NCBI GenBank assembly: GCA_027922465.2
Contig: BQMF02000043.1
Location: 186,001 to 250,000, forward strand
Length of the DNA stretch: 64,000 bases
Direction of reading: 5' to 3'
Source of the DNA: Turritopsis dohrnii
Taxonomy: Eukaryota; Cnidaria; Hydrozoa; Anthoathecata; Oceaniidae
Shown here: positions 1 through 11,573 of the stretch, one piece after another
How the letters are laid out: the number at the start of each line of letters is the position of its first letter
Numbering within the stretch: the first letter of the stretch is position 1
Position numbers and translations under genes: made by a program
Notes under the pieces: generated by a model
Database searches by the model: none
Told to the model about the DNA's origin: nothing
The model's input: the letters and a program-made list of their open reading frames with translations, nothing else

Positions 1-1
1 A

Positions 2-625
2 TCCAAAGCAGGTGACCCCTCAATTATGGGTAATTATAGACCAATATCTGTACTTCCAGTTTCTTCAAAGATTATAGAAAGAATATTACATAATCGAATC
101 TATAATCACTTGATTTCAAAGAAATTGATTTTCCCCAAACAATTTGGATTTCAAGAAAACGTATCTACAGAACGTGCAATTCTTCAGCTAGTCAACGATA
201 TCACTGAATCTTTCAATGATGGTAAATTTACGCTCAGGATATTCATTAATTTATCAAAAGCATTCGACACTGTTGATCACTAGATTTTACTTCGAAAACT
301 CAAACACTATGGCATTAGGAGTAACACATACAATATTTTTGAAAATTATTTAACTAACCGAAAGCAACACGTGAGTTTTGGAAGGAGGGGTCTTTTCCAA
401 ACCTGCGGGGTACCACAAGGCTCAATACTCGGTCCTCTCCTTTTTTTAATCTATGTGAACGATTTTGTGAACTGTTCATCAAAACTTAAATCAGTAATGT
501 TTGCAGATGATATAAATTTATTTCTATCGAACCATGACATAAAAAACTTTTCAGTGAGATGAATGAAGAATTACAAAATTACGATAACTCAACTCAAACT
601 CAACCCTTGTTTCATTTTCATACCT
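2..625 (+). pseudogene. Non-LTR retrotransposon reverse transcriptase fragment
   Basis: This is the middle of a CR1/jockey-type LINE reverse transcriptase. One frame runs from the window edge through the NYRPISVLP motif (about 30-60), the KAFDTVDH motif (about 258-280), GVPQGSILGPLLF (about 405-440) and the catalytic FADD box (about 500). A TAG at 281-283 interrupts that frame. A second break near 555 shifts the frame, after which coding similarity continues only to about 625. The thumb and C-terminal regions are missing, so this copy is dead. The 5' part lies outside the window. The RT assignment is secure from the motif order; the clade is less certain. Confidence 0.9.
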
Positions 626-1091
626 TTGCATCTAATCTTGTTTACTAGATCACACTATATCTTGTAAAATCTGAACATTACAAATTCTTGTCTACACGTG
701 TAAGACCATGAAACATTGACTGTAGCTACTACATCGGTTTTCGACGATAAGATCATTATGATCTTCTACGAGTTTCCCGTGTTGTTTGGAAACACCTGGT
801 CATAGTTTATAGTTATTTTTAGTCGATTGTACTTTTATTCATGTTGTCTATATGATTTCGTATTAACCGCACCTTATATAATGTATCGTTGTTATATAAA
901 CTAGATGAACCATGTATGTATGTTTCTTATAATAGAAAATAAAGAAAATCATATCATATTTTTAGGTCTACACTGGATGACAATCTTTTATTACGGCATT
1001 TTCCATGGCTTTTCATATTAAGCAAAAAGCTCATTGCTTATGTCTTTAAGCTCAATTTACGATATTATAATCAAAGTTTAGAAGATAACCC
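626..1091. other. AT-rich stretch, possible LINE 3' end
   Basis: No gene is visible. The run near 940-960 with AATAAAG next to an A-rich tract may be the 3' end of the LINE fragment to its left, but I see no clear target-site duplication. Confidence 0.3.
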
Positions 1092-1159
1092 TCAAAAGAT
1101 TTGAACAACTACGTCATTACCTAGCATAAAATGCAATAAAAATAAAAAAAAGATCTTAC

Positions 1160-1481
1160 CAACAGCATCACTTTCATCTGATCCTTCTTCATCACTTTCA
1201 ACTGATCCTTCTTCATCACTTTCATCTGATCTGTCTTTATCACTTTCATCTGATCCTTCTTTACCACTTTCATCTGATCCTTCTTCGTCACTTTGATCGG
1301 GTCCTTCATGAAACATCAGAAGACGTTCACAAGAAGGATTAGCACTTTCTTCAGTATTTTGTCTGCATTCTACGCTTAAGGACGTTTCTATTTCTAATAA
1401 TGCTTCATTTCCATGATGATCATACTTTTTTGTTTTTACAACTTCCAACTCTAAGACAGACAAATTTTTATTAAAAATCAA
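1160..1481 (-). CDS. Exon encoding a highly acidic Ser/Asp/Glu repeat protein
   Basis: I do not recognise this gene. On the minus strand the frame encodes about 75 ordinary residues, then about five copies of an 8-residue unit of the type SDEEGSDE. A strong donor (G|GTAAGA, exon end 1160) follows directly after the repeat, and the frame degenerates past it, so I read this as an internal or first exon, not a complete 129-residue protein. No partner exon was found to the left. Low-complexity acidic runs like this occur in many nuclear and chromatin-associated proteins, so no function is assigned. It may belong to a host gene or to a decayed element. Confidence 0.4.
1166..1299 (-). repeat. 24-bp coding minisatellite (5-6 units)
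   Basis: Imperfect tandem copies of a 24-bp unit encode the SDEEGSDE-type repeat. The units differ mainly by single substitutions and keep the reading frame. Confidence 0.8.
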
Positions 1482-1499
1482 ACTCCTCCCACATGGAAG

Positions 1500-2726
1500 G
1501 TCTAGGCAACATTGTCACCAAGTGCGAAACAAAACTAATATGCCAGTATAGAGAATCATTGGAGCTCATTGCTTCATAATTAGAACACACTATATCTATA
1601 TCTTTTTTGTAATGGGCATTTTCAGGGCCAATGCCAAAGCACTTAAAACGTACATCAAGTTTGAAGGGAAAAACTGTTAAAATCTTTCCAAGGGCTATGG
1701 ATCATTTCTCATGGAATCATCTCTCATAGAAGAAGAGATTGGATTAAAACCTTTGGAGTTCTAAGGCCTCTTATCATTCTTGAATTGAGCAGTACTTCTT
1801 ATCGATCTCCAATAATGAATGGATGTGTTACAGATGATGGGTTATAGTTGAGTATTTACAAGACCATGCATATCCAAAGAAGAACATCTGAACAAAACCA
1901 CATAAGCAAAAGCGGTTCCTGATTTTGTTATTCTTCTCAAAAAGTCGTTTGTTTGGCATTAAATTTGCATTGTGTAACAAAATAATCCTTCAAGGAGACT
2001 TAATTATATAAACATGTTCCCAACCTCACAAGATGACTGATCAAGCAAAATTTAAACCAGCATTTAATACTCCTCTTTTGGTAACATGAGATATCTATTT
2101 AATATCATTTATAATTTCGTGTTTAACACATGTAAAGAAGGAAAAGTAATGATGTCAGAATAATGTTGCTTACCAAGCACTTGATAGCTTGATAGATATC
2201 TTATTCTTGTATTCTTGTACATTTGACGAGTGCACAAGCACGAAACTCGGAGTTATGTACTCATTTTAGGTTTTTAGTTTTATGATTTGAAAGATAATTT
2301 TATATTTTAATGTACCTTGCTCTGGTCTTTTACCTTACCATTGAGCACTCTGCAAACATTGGTTCAACATTGAAATAGATATCTTATCTATCATATTATG
2401 GTAATGAGGATATGGGAGGTGATTTTCAACTTTTTACAGCGGTTGCAGATAAAAATTGCTGGTTCTTAAGTTTAATAAATCTGAGAAATGCTTCTTAGTA
2501 GTGCTTTTTGATTATTTACTTGAAATCAAGTATCAAGAAATTTCTTTATTTGTACCTGGTTCTTCACATATTTCAATCCTTGGCTCCAAATTTTCTGCTA
2601 TTACTTCATTTAATTGATATTCCTTGATTATCATCTAAACAAATCAGACATGTATTTTGTGAGTGTAAACTTTACAACTACAAGTCCAATGGAGATACTC
2701 GGAGGATTGAAGTTTAATAAGTTACT
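1500..2726. other. No recognisable gene
   Basis: AT-rich sequence with no long frame, clear repeat or RNA gene that I can support. Confidence 0.5.
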
Positions 2727-3955
2727 AGTATCCCGTGTAAAAATTTTTTACGGGTTTTAATTCTGAAAGTGACGTCTCAAAAATGGTTTCGAAAAATTAA
2801 ATCACAGCATGACGAACAGAAAGGGTATCAGTGCTGTAAGTACTTTAAACTTTAGATATAGGAGCGCAGAACAGTCGTTTTACTTGGAAGATCTTAAACC
2901 CATCAAAAATAAAAATACGCGCTGCGTGTGCATCGGCTTTTTTTCACTTTGTAAAATAAAATGTATCGATTGAAGATGCAATGCAATGGTTGCCCGTGAT
3001 GAAAAATCTAACGTCAATACGAAAAAAAAAACACTTCTCACCCTTTTAATTAAGAAACTCTAGGTATTCCAGCTAAAGCATTTTTAGTTCACTATCAACA
3101 CTGGAGTTATGAACAGAAAAACTTTTTAATCGGAAGATCTGACACACATCAAAATATTCATAATACATCTTTCATGATAGTAGTAAAAATAAATTGTGCT
3201 AACAGGAAAACAACAAAAATGCTGGATAAATAAACTGTGTTCTAACTAAATAGATCTATAATATTTTAACTTTGGTTTAACTTCAAACAAAGAGAATATA
3301 CCTATCCATACTAATTCACATCATCGTGTTAATAAACAACAACATCTTCTTCAGCCATTTTCAAACACTTATAAACTCTGTACTTTCCATATTTCATATC
3401 TGAAAACAAAATAATTATACTTTAAACTACTACTAATTTAAACTACTACTTTCCAGCACACTTTCCTACTGTAAACATATACTTATGTAAACATATACTT
3501 AAAACACTTAAATACTTAAAACACTTTCTTCTGCTATTTCTTTTCCACTGAAATTACGCTACCATATTTATACACTGAAAAACATAAAACTACTTTCTTC
3601 GTTTGGAAAAACTGCTTTTATGCTTATGTGAGGTAACTTTCTCTATTTTGCAGAAGATTTTCTACTATAAACATACACTAAATACCTCTGTAAACTTTCT
3701 TTTCTTTCCAGTAAGTGTAGTAAACCTTTCACCTTTCACCTTCGTCTGCTTCGTGCTAAACTGTCTGTAGACTACGGGATTTACTAACGGATTCCGTCGG
3801 CAACCAATCAAAACGGCGAAAAAATAATTTCTTGCGTTTTGATTGGCTTAAAAATAAATGACGTTAGATGCCCCGTGCTATTATACTAATCGTGAATGTG
3901 TCTTGCGTGGTCTAACTGCCGCTATATGACCACGATTAAGAAGATTTTGGCCGTA
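2727..3955 (-). mobile_element. Internally deleted relative of the 28.9-36.7 kb element (inverted)
   Basis: Both ends match the large element in the opposite orientation. The left end (2727-2765, CCCGTGTAAAAATTTTTTAC followed by GGGTTTTAA) matches the right terminus of the large element near 36625-36663. Segments at 2880-2945 and 2960-3085 match 36250-36345 and 35935-36050. The stretch 3882-3955, containing GTGGTCTAACTGCCGCTATA, matches 28882-28960 reversed. The coding interior is absent. This is the pattern of a non-autonomous deletion derivative. The exact terminus near 3955 is uncertain. Confidence 0.65.
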
Positions 3956-4517
3956 AATTTTTAAAAAAACCATCACTCTCTAAGTTAAATGTGTTACACA
4001 CGATTGCGGATTATTATAAGTAGATGGAGTTTAGCTTGCTTCTGAATCATTTCGAAATGACAAGCCTGTGAACAACCTGGTCTTTTGCTATAATCTTCAA
4101 TTGCTAACTCGGTACCGAGCTCGGTAATCTCAGAATTTTTAAAAAAAATTGCTAGATTTATAATTTCCATTTTTCAACTGTTTTATCTATTTTAGCGGTC
4201 TCCCAAGCTTCTGATTCGCTAATAGTTCTCTTTGCAAAATTTCCTGTAACATATCCTAGATATTTCTTTTTACTTATTTTTTGAAAAGTTTTTAGCATTT
4301 TAAATGATATTTCGAGGGATAGTAGGTCTCGCAAAGTTGTTTAAGAATTTTTTCAACATTTTTTATAACTCTATTTGATGGGGCAGATATTTTGATTTAA
4401 GAATCATCAAATTATTTAACAAAAAATTATGATATCATAAGACAATATTTTGTTGATACCATAACTTCATTCCTCTATCAATGAACACAGTCAACATAGA
4501 TTGGAAGAACTTTCTAT
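3956..4517. other. No recognisable gene
   Basis: AT-rich sequence; nothing supportable beyond short poly-A and poly-T runs. Confidence 0.5.
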
Positions 4518-4696
4518 GATATGACTGGATGTTGGTGAAGGTCATCCAGGAGAGCACAGACCCTTGATTAGGTTTGTGTCACTCATGAGAGTGTCAAATA
4601 CTTCTGAACCTCCAACCTAAGCCGTGACCCCTCCTGGAAAGCAGACTGAGTGAGGCTAGCCACGTAAAACAATACTATTTATTTGTTATTTATTTG
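4518..4696 (+). mobile_element. SINE 3' part, left arm of a palindrome
   Basis: This is the body and tail of the same SINE family as 4697-5004 but in the opposite orientation. The arms share GTGTCACTCATGAGAGTGTC, the CCTCCTGG region and the tail block CCACGTAAAACAATAC. The tRNA-like head is missing here. A short TTTATTTG-type tail separates the two arms. Confidence 0.8.
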
Positions 4697-5004
4697 GTAT
4701 TGTTTTACGTGGCCTGCACTCAGTTGCTACTGCATCTGTTTTCCAGGAGGGGCCACGGCTTAGGTTGGAGGCTCCGAAGTATTTGACACTCTCATGAGTG
4801 ACACTAACCCAATCAAAGGCCTGTGCTCTTCTGGATGACCTCCTGCAACACCCGATGTATCATCTACCCAATTTCCCTCACATGGCATGGGTTGACCCGG
4901 CGCCATGGTACATTCACTCGCGCATGGTGAATTGCCGCCAAGGGGAATTGAACCCCGATCTCCCGCATGAAATACGAGAGTGATAACCACTATACTACGG
5001 CGCC
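4697..5004 (-). mobile_element. tRNA-derived SINE, full length, minus strand
   Basis: Read on the minus strand, the element starts with a tRNA-like head (5004 down to 4933), continues through a body of about 220 bp and ends in CCACGTAAAACAATACC plus AAATAAAT repeats. The head has A-box-like (TAGTATAGTGG) and B-box-like (GGTTCAATTCC) polymerase III promoter sequences. A truncated tail of the same family occurs at 18842-18910 inside another repeat, showing that the family is dispersed. Confidence 0.85.
4933..5004 (-). tRNA. tRNA-like SINE head (Glu-type anticodon TTC by position)
   Basis: The 72 nt fold as a cloverleaf with wobble pairs in the anticodon stem and a few mismatches in the acceptor, D and T stems. 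The anticodon position reads TTC. Because the sequence continues into a SINE body and tail, I interpret it as a retroposon head and not as a functional tRNA gene. Confidence 0.6.
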
Positions 5005-6946
5005 ACTAAATAAATAAATCAAATAAATAACGAAATAAATAAATAAATGGTCTTTATCACAGTACGCAAACGCAAGAAAACTATAACTTAACATAACAAT
5101 AAAGATGGCGGGTGTGATGACGGTGCCACCAAAACAACTTTATGTGCAATTGAAAGAGTGGAAAGAAAACATTTCAAATGGATACCAAAAAGCAAAACTC
5201 AATGAAGTTGCACCAGTATTGTAAATGTAGTAATCGTATTCATAATAGTAGAAGATGCTAGTGAACTCCATTTTAAAAATCAAAACATTCGCGCTTCTGG
5301 ATCACGTGACAACCTTTTTCGAGGCGGAGTGAATATTTTCCCATATAATTACGCCCTTAAATGGAACATACGGCCTAAATGTAAGCCGGTAAACTTTTAC
5401 TTTAATCTTTTTCTACTTAAAAATGGAGCATAAAATAATATTAATTTAAGAAATGTTTTCAACTCTGCCTGAAATATGTTTATCTGTTATTTGACCATAT
5501 CTATTCACGAGTGTTGAGAAAATGAACCGATTAAATATGTTATATATACAAATGACGTGATAATCTGGATTTGCAAGACCAGTCCTTCGTAAAAAGTTAA
5601 CTCGCCACTTAAAAACCTTCTAAGACATTTAAAAATCTTTAAATATGTACATTTTGTTGAAATAATACGTTTTTATAATTACAAAATAGTCATACATAAG
5701 TTGCTTCATTACACAAATTAATTAATCAACAAAATAGGTAACTTATTCGTCAGCGAATAGCAGGTTTTCAATATGAATCAGTACTATCTGAAAATCTGTC
5801 TTGTTTATCAAGTAACATGGAAGATAACACACCAGAGATTTACATCAATAGGTTTGATTTTCTTACCCAATCCTTATGGCAGAAACTGTTTCAAGCAACA
5901 ACTTCTGATTTACTCTTAACTCAATAAGTTGAGCCTTCATTAAAAAATTCGAGTCAAAACATCTTTCTTCAAAATAAGTAGACCAGGGGATATTTTAAAC
6001 CGTGTTGCAAGCGCATAAAAAAATGAAAATTGAAATTCGAAAGATTATTACCGATTTTTTAAAAAGGATTAAATGCAACACTCTTTCTAAAGTTTTTATA
6101 GCTCTTTGAAATCATTTTATTTTAGGAGTTTTAATGGCGGTCTTTGGATGAAAAATACTAGTTGTCCATAACTTTCATCATAAAATTGAGTTAAGTCTGT
6201 AAAGCTAGTTGGGAACTAGCTATATACCTTTAAAAATGTTTTTACTGCTTTATGCAGATAAAAAATATTTATCTTAAATACCATTCAAATTAACTGATAG
6301 TATCTGAATGCAGATTTAGCTATTGTAACCTTGAATATATTTACCTGAAAAATTTGTTGCATTAGCTCCGTCCAACAGATTCCATCTAACAGACATTATA
6401 CCGATCTTATAATCTTAAAATAATATTCTTAGATTTTCGTTGCAATACATTTTCAATGTGGATATAATTTTGATAAGATAATGTTCTAAAGAGATCCAAG
6501 TTATGCATTATAAAGTAATTTTTCGCACTTTTTTTTTTATTCGAGGTGGAACTTGAGTGGCTATAAAAAAAATTTATTGCAAAAATTCTATCTATTCTAT
6601 CCAACGGACTTCCTAAAATTTGAACAATTATGGAAGCAGCTAGGCAAATGTCAAAATTACACCGATCAGTTTTAAATGCTTCGCAAAGTATCAAATTCCG
6701 TCGAACAGAATTTTTAATTAACAAAATAACCACAAACACACGCTTAGGAAGCTCAATCTATTTATTAATCTATAGCATTGGTCACGAAATAGTCGATCTT
6801 ATGACAGAGAATGTTTTTGATTTGTCATTTTTGTAATGGTTGGTTACACCCGCGCAACAAGACATTTTATAAAATGATTAAACCATAACTTTCATCTTGC
6901 TGTATGCTTTACTTTATTGTCAGAAAATTATGCAATTTCACGTTTT

Positions 6947-6949
<3 letters not shown>
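5005..6949. other. No recognisable gene
   Basis: Begins with an AAATAAAT-type low-complexity run (5006-5047), then AT-rich sequence. Short open frames near 6407-6836 overlap on opposite strands and have no recognisable motif, so they are not called. Confidence 0.5.
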
Positions 6950-7035
<86 letters not shown>

Positions 7036-7038
7036 TTT
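6950..7038 (+). repeat. (TTTA)n microsatellite, about 22 units
   Basis: Almost pure tandem TTTA over about 89 bp. Confidence 0.95.
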
Positions 7039-7914
7039 GAAAAATCTCGAAATTAAATTCCATGACCTTCGAAATTTAATTATTTAAAACACTTTCTTTA
7101 ATGACTTAAGATTAGAAATTAACTGAAAGGACATTACAAATCTTGACAAAAAGTAAAAAATTGTACAAAAAATTCATTTGCATTTCCGGTAAAATAAAAT
7201 TTTTGTTCATCCGTAAACAATAAATTCCTGCAAAATCAATTTTATCTACTGAGCTGCGAAAATTAATTTCTCAAACGTGCAAAAATTTCGCGATTATTAT
7301 CGAATGCAAAATCTTCTTCCTGCAAGTACTTCGGACAATAACGTTAGCACTTCTCGAGACTATTGTAGTCAGTGCACTGACTTCCAAGTCTCTGCATTTT
7401 AATATCTAAACATGTATCCGTGATTCAAAGATTACGCTAGAAAAAGACAAACTGTCGAACTCAATGGAAGAGGATAAAAATAATCCAGAAACTGTTTTCT
7501 GTTTGCTTATTGAGTTTTCCTGAAACAACAAATAAAAATTAAATAATCTTTAAACTGATACTTCTCAGAAACGAAATATCTAAGTAATTTGAACATTGAT
7601 TCTCTTAAGGAAGCTATGTTAAACTTATTTTTTGATATGTACCATAATGGCAACGCAAATAACAATTACCATTTCTTTCAGAAAAAAGCATCCAATTCTG
7701 CATAATATTGCACACCCGATGTAGACTGCATGCAATGCTTATTTGAACAACATTAATCAGATGATGATGATTTCATATCGAAATGATCATGCAACGTCAC
7801 AAATATCAATCTTACTTATATGCAATGATGGATCGGTATCCCGTAAACAAGGGCGGATAGGTACATGAAAAAACTTGTAACGTAATAGTACCTGGTATAA
7901 ACAGTTTACAGAGC
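7039..7914. other. No recognisable gene; possible intron of the HEPN gene
   Basis: No ORF or repeat is supportable. Because the exon to the right ends in a conserved donor on the minus strand, this stretch may be intronic. Confidence 0.4.
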
Positions 7915-7965
7915 CTAGTAAAAACTGAAACTTGAAGCGAAAAGATTAATAACAAATCGACTCAC

Positions 7966-9483
7966 CTCACACCTATCTGCAAATTTTTGTTTAATCCAAA
8001 GCAAATCATCATCAAATACTTTTTGAGGATTTTCAACTTTACAATATTCAAAGGAGAATACAATGCATAGGACGCTTTTCTTTTCTTTAATTCCGGGGAA
8101 TTCTACTTTAATGTCATATTCTTCCAACTTGTGACGTGATAGAACGTTATGCAACCCATGCGCAGCCACAAATTCTTGAATTGAACTTTTAATTTCGTTT
8201 CGTTTCTCAATATCAAAACTTTTGTTCTTGCTTGATGAAATGGAGAAGAATATATTTATTGAGCTAAATTTGTATCCTTTTATAGTTAACTTAACATCTT
8301 CATCTGGAAAAACATTTTCAAGTTTTTTTAATAAAACGTTTTTAATTTCACTTTTGAGATTCTTTGACTCAGTGGAATTAATAGACTTATAAACATCGGA
8401 AATAATTTTCTCCTTGGAATCAATAGTAAGTACCATTGACAGTTCCCTACTGTCCTCGTTCGTGGTTTCTATAAAGTCAAACCCAGATAATCTCACATTT
8501 ACGAGGTTTTCTGATTCATCTACACCTAAACATTCCCTCAGAACTTTTTTTGCTTCAATTTCAAAATTTTGTTGGAAATCCTCTGACGCTTGACTATCTA
8601 AAGATTCCAGATCTGCTAATTTTGGACTGTCCGTTGCTATGCGAAAGCGGAATTCAACTTTGTTTTGATGTTCTTTTGGTAATTCATTCTTCAACGATGT
8701 GGATGGGAAAATAGCAGGCCAATATTTCTCTCTGGTATTTTGATATACTAAATGTAGATCTGTCATTAGTTTCTTGAATTCTTCAGCTTCATGTTTATCA
8801 CTAACACCTATTAACCATTTCAGTAGTTTTTCAATGGCAATTTTCCATGCTTTAATTTCCTTTCCAGTTGGTAGTTTGTCAACTGGAAAATTTACCTCCA
8901 GGTGTGCCCAAGTGTTACGTAATTTTCGAATTTCGTCAACATTTACTGGTATGCATTTATTTTTTCTGCAATGAATGCACGTCATACACTTCGAACAACA
9001 TACTGATTTAATGGAACATCCTGTAACTAAATGTGATATTTTTGATGGATTCTTTGGAAGGTAGTTATTGCTGCAAGTTGCATATTCACTTACGTTTAGC
9101 AATATTTGACAAGCTGCTGTAGTGTCTATCTTGTCGACGTCAATGTTAGGCTTGATTGCACCTTTATTGTCAAAGAACGTGTCTTTGTTATCTTTCCATG
9201 AAAGCGATCCAAGTGCTTTGGATTTAAGTAGCTTCTTATCTTGGCAACTTAAAATGACTGAAAGAGCTTGTCCAGGATTTGTTAAGTGTTGCTGTTTTGC
9301 AATATTGCTTTCGACAGATAAATGTTCCAATAATCGTCTTACAGGATATGCTATTATCTTTTTAAAACATACAACTTTACTTAGTGTTTCTTGATTGTTT
9401 GTGCTTGTTTGTGTTGTTTGACTATTTGTACTAGTTGTTGTTGCACAGCTTACATTTGTTTTAGTTGTCAATGCAGCGCCCAT
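7966..9483 (-). CDS. DZIP3-like HEPN-domain protein, first coding exon
   Basis: The exon encodes about 506 residues from an ATG at 9483. Residues 40-260 resemble the DZIP3-like HEPN region expanded in cnidarians and molluscs. The motif RNTWAH at about 189-194 fits the R-N-x3-H signature of the HEPN nuclease active site. A cysteine cluster (CCSKCMTCIHC) precedes it at about 162-172. The C-terminal half is unrecognised and probably mixed alpha/beta. The N-terminus MGAALT fits an N-myristoylation signal (Gly2, Thr6), suggesting membrane targeting (inference). The frame stays open to 7915, but a GTGAG donor at 7965 is conserved in the paralogue at 48589, so I end the exon there; further exons may lie to the left. 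HEPN proteins of this type are often linked to immune or stress signalling, which the sequence alone does not prove. No internal stop or frameshift is visible. Confidence 0.75.
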
Positions 9484-9759
9484 ATTTTTATCGAATTAAT
9501 GATTTTCACTTTAAAGTTATATTTTTCTAGAAAGTTCAATATAAAAATGATAAGCAGAGTGAGAGTAAACAGTCAATTATGAGTCGATGGTTTTAGCACT
9601 TGTGAGTAGAACTCTTGCGTAAAAGAATAAAAAAGATGTATGCTGCCGATTAGAAGACTGAAAGCTCGAGTCTGCCATTACTGGAAAGCATTCAACACAG
9701 TTTTTTATTTCTTTATAATGTGTCTTAAAAAAACATGAACACTTAATATTCTTCAACAA

Positions 9760-9894
9760 AAAATTTATTTATTTGTTTATTTGTTTATCTGTTAATTTGA
9801 AAAGTTTGAAGCTTTTTACAATAAAATCACAAATTCAAAATATATATGGCTATTAAAGAAAAAAATAAAATGAATTATTAAGTAATTACAATAC
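9760..9894. other. Low-complexity TTTATTTG run and AT-rich spacer
   Basis: Short TTTATTTG/TTTGTTTA run at about 9764-9790; no gene. Confidence 0.5.
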
Positions 9895-10985
9895 ACTAGT
9901 TTATTAAGCCTGGTTCAGACATGACGATTACGACGATCACGACGATTAAAAAAATATCAATCGTCGTAATCGCCAATCACCAGGTTTGAACACTCTAAAG
10001 TATCTCAAAATACCAATTTCATAACTGTTTCGAACACACGATACTTCTTTCTCTTGTTAAGTTTGAACTGCTTTGTAAAATTTGAAGCACGTGCCTTCAC
10101 GATCTTAAAACAATAGAATTGACGTAATATTAAATAGATTTTTACATACAATAGAGCGACTACGACGATAAAATATCAAAATTTTTTTGTATTTTGTCGT
10201 CGTAAGCGCCCGACGTTTATGACGATTACGACGATTACAAAACTGTTCACATTAGACGATTACAACGATTACGGCGATTACACTAAACTTTAATCGTCGT
10301 AATCGTGTAATTGCCAGGTCTGAACCAGGCTTTAGAACTTTGGAGTCCACACAAACACCAGCCTTCAATTGCTTATGGACAGCTATTCCAGTATAAATTG
10401 CTTATCAACAGTATAAAGTCAAAACATTTAAAAACATAACAAGGAAGTATAGGATGTTCTTTAACAAGTGTTATAACTGGAAAACTATAAGGACGAGTTT
10501 TGGGCCATAACCTTCGTGGTTCAGTGGAAACTTCCTTAACAATTCTAACAGTATGAAACAACAACACATCGGTATTTTCCGGTCAAGGTCACTATGTAAA
10601 AAATTCATACCATGTAGGTTTTCGAGAAGATGGTATATTACAGTTCCTTGTAATTTTTCCTTACAAACCATGCCGATAAAGACTTTTTGAAAATACAAAA
10701 TCTAACTCTTGTTTGTTATATAAACTGTTTTGTCAATTTTTTCATCTAAAAAAATGTTTATCACAAAACCATGAATTTCATCATCGAATTTTCTCATTCT
10801 TATAGATATTTTCTATATGTATTTCTATATCTATTCATCGTTTGCAAAGAACTAATCATAGAAATACGAAAAGAGAGAGAATCAGAACAGTCAGCTGTTC
10901 TATTCAATTTTTTATTGTTCTTTTCTAACAATAGGTTAGATGCGCGTCTTTGGTACAAGTCTTTTTGGCGCGCGAATAAAACATA
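9895..10985 (+). repeat. Unnamed dispersed repeat, copy A (split by a MITE)
   Basis: After removal of the MITE, this stretch aligns by eye to copies B (18690-19770), C (24965-26345) and D (52960-53600). Shared landmarks are CACTAGTTTATTA at the start, the GTTTTCGAGAAGAT block, the TAACTCTTGTT-TATATAAA block and TATTCATCGTTTGCAAA. I see no coding capacity or terminal repeat. Confidence 0.65.
9907..10331. mobile_element. 425-bp MITE (probably PIF/Harbinger-like)
   Basis: The terminal inverted repeats begin AGCCTGGTTCAGAC, with TTA duplicated on both sides (9904-9906 and 10332-10334). The interior is made of many GACGATTACGACGATT-type direct and inverted motifs. Copy B of the host repeat preserves the uninterrupted site with a single TTA, which confirms the boundaries. 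A 3-bp TTA duplication is typical of PIF/Harbinger elements, so the superfamily is an inference. There is no ORF. Confidence 0.85.
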
Positions 10986-11197
10986 ATTAAACTCCCGAGA
11001 ATTTTACCGACAAATAACACAAAATCAGAGGCTTTTCATATCAAGCTAATTATGGTTTTCCCACATCAAAAGAAGTCTTGATTGGCTGAAGTGCATGCAA
11101 GACACCATTTTTATAACGAAAACACAACATGCGACTTCTACAACTCTGCTTAAGCTTGTGGAGAGAGGAGTTTCCAGTAATTTGATGGCTCCGAGCT

Positions 11198-11228
11198 ACC
11201 TTATCGGCCCTTTTTACGCCGGCCCTAA
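11198..11228 (+). repeat. Left TIR of the HIRAN element
   Basis: 31 bp, the exact inverse of 16841-16871. Confidence 0.9.
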
Positions 11229-11291
11229 TGTGGCGTTAATTTTGGTGCGCGGCGTTAAAAAGGCCGGAGTAAAAAGGGCCGGCGTAAAAAG

Positions 11292-11541
11292 TGTTAAAGT
11301 TATTTTGCACAGAGAACTTTTCCAATTCTAACATAGAACTTCTTCTAGTAAAAAAAACTTACATCATGTACAGACTCGTTAAAAAACAAGAACGTAAAAA
11401 ACAAAGACCTATAGAAAAAACTAAACAATGCAACACGCTACATACATAAAAAGAAACCAACGCATTGTCGAAATAGAAATAGACATACGTCATACGAGTC
11501 ACATATTCAGTATAGAAACAATGTTTTGTCTATTATCAACA
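11292..11541 (-). repeat. Copia 3' LTR
   Basis: 250 bp with TGTT...AACA ends. Confidence 0.97.
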
Positions 11542-11550
11542 CTCCCACTT
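11542..11550 (-). promoter_or_regulatory. Copia polypurine tract
   Basis: On the minus strand AAGTGGGAG lies immediately before the 3' LTR, the expected plus-strand priming site. Confidence 0.85.
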
Positions 11551-11573
11551 GACGAGTATGGCGAGTCTGACAG

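Noticed and set aside
4760..4990. Overlapping ORFs on both strands
   Set aside because: They lie inside the SINE and its tRNA head.
4933..5004. Functional tRNA-Glu gene
   Set aside because: The sequence runs directly into a SINE body and tail and has stem mismatches; it is a retroposon head.
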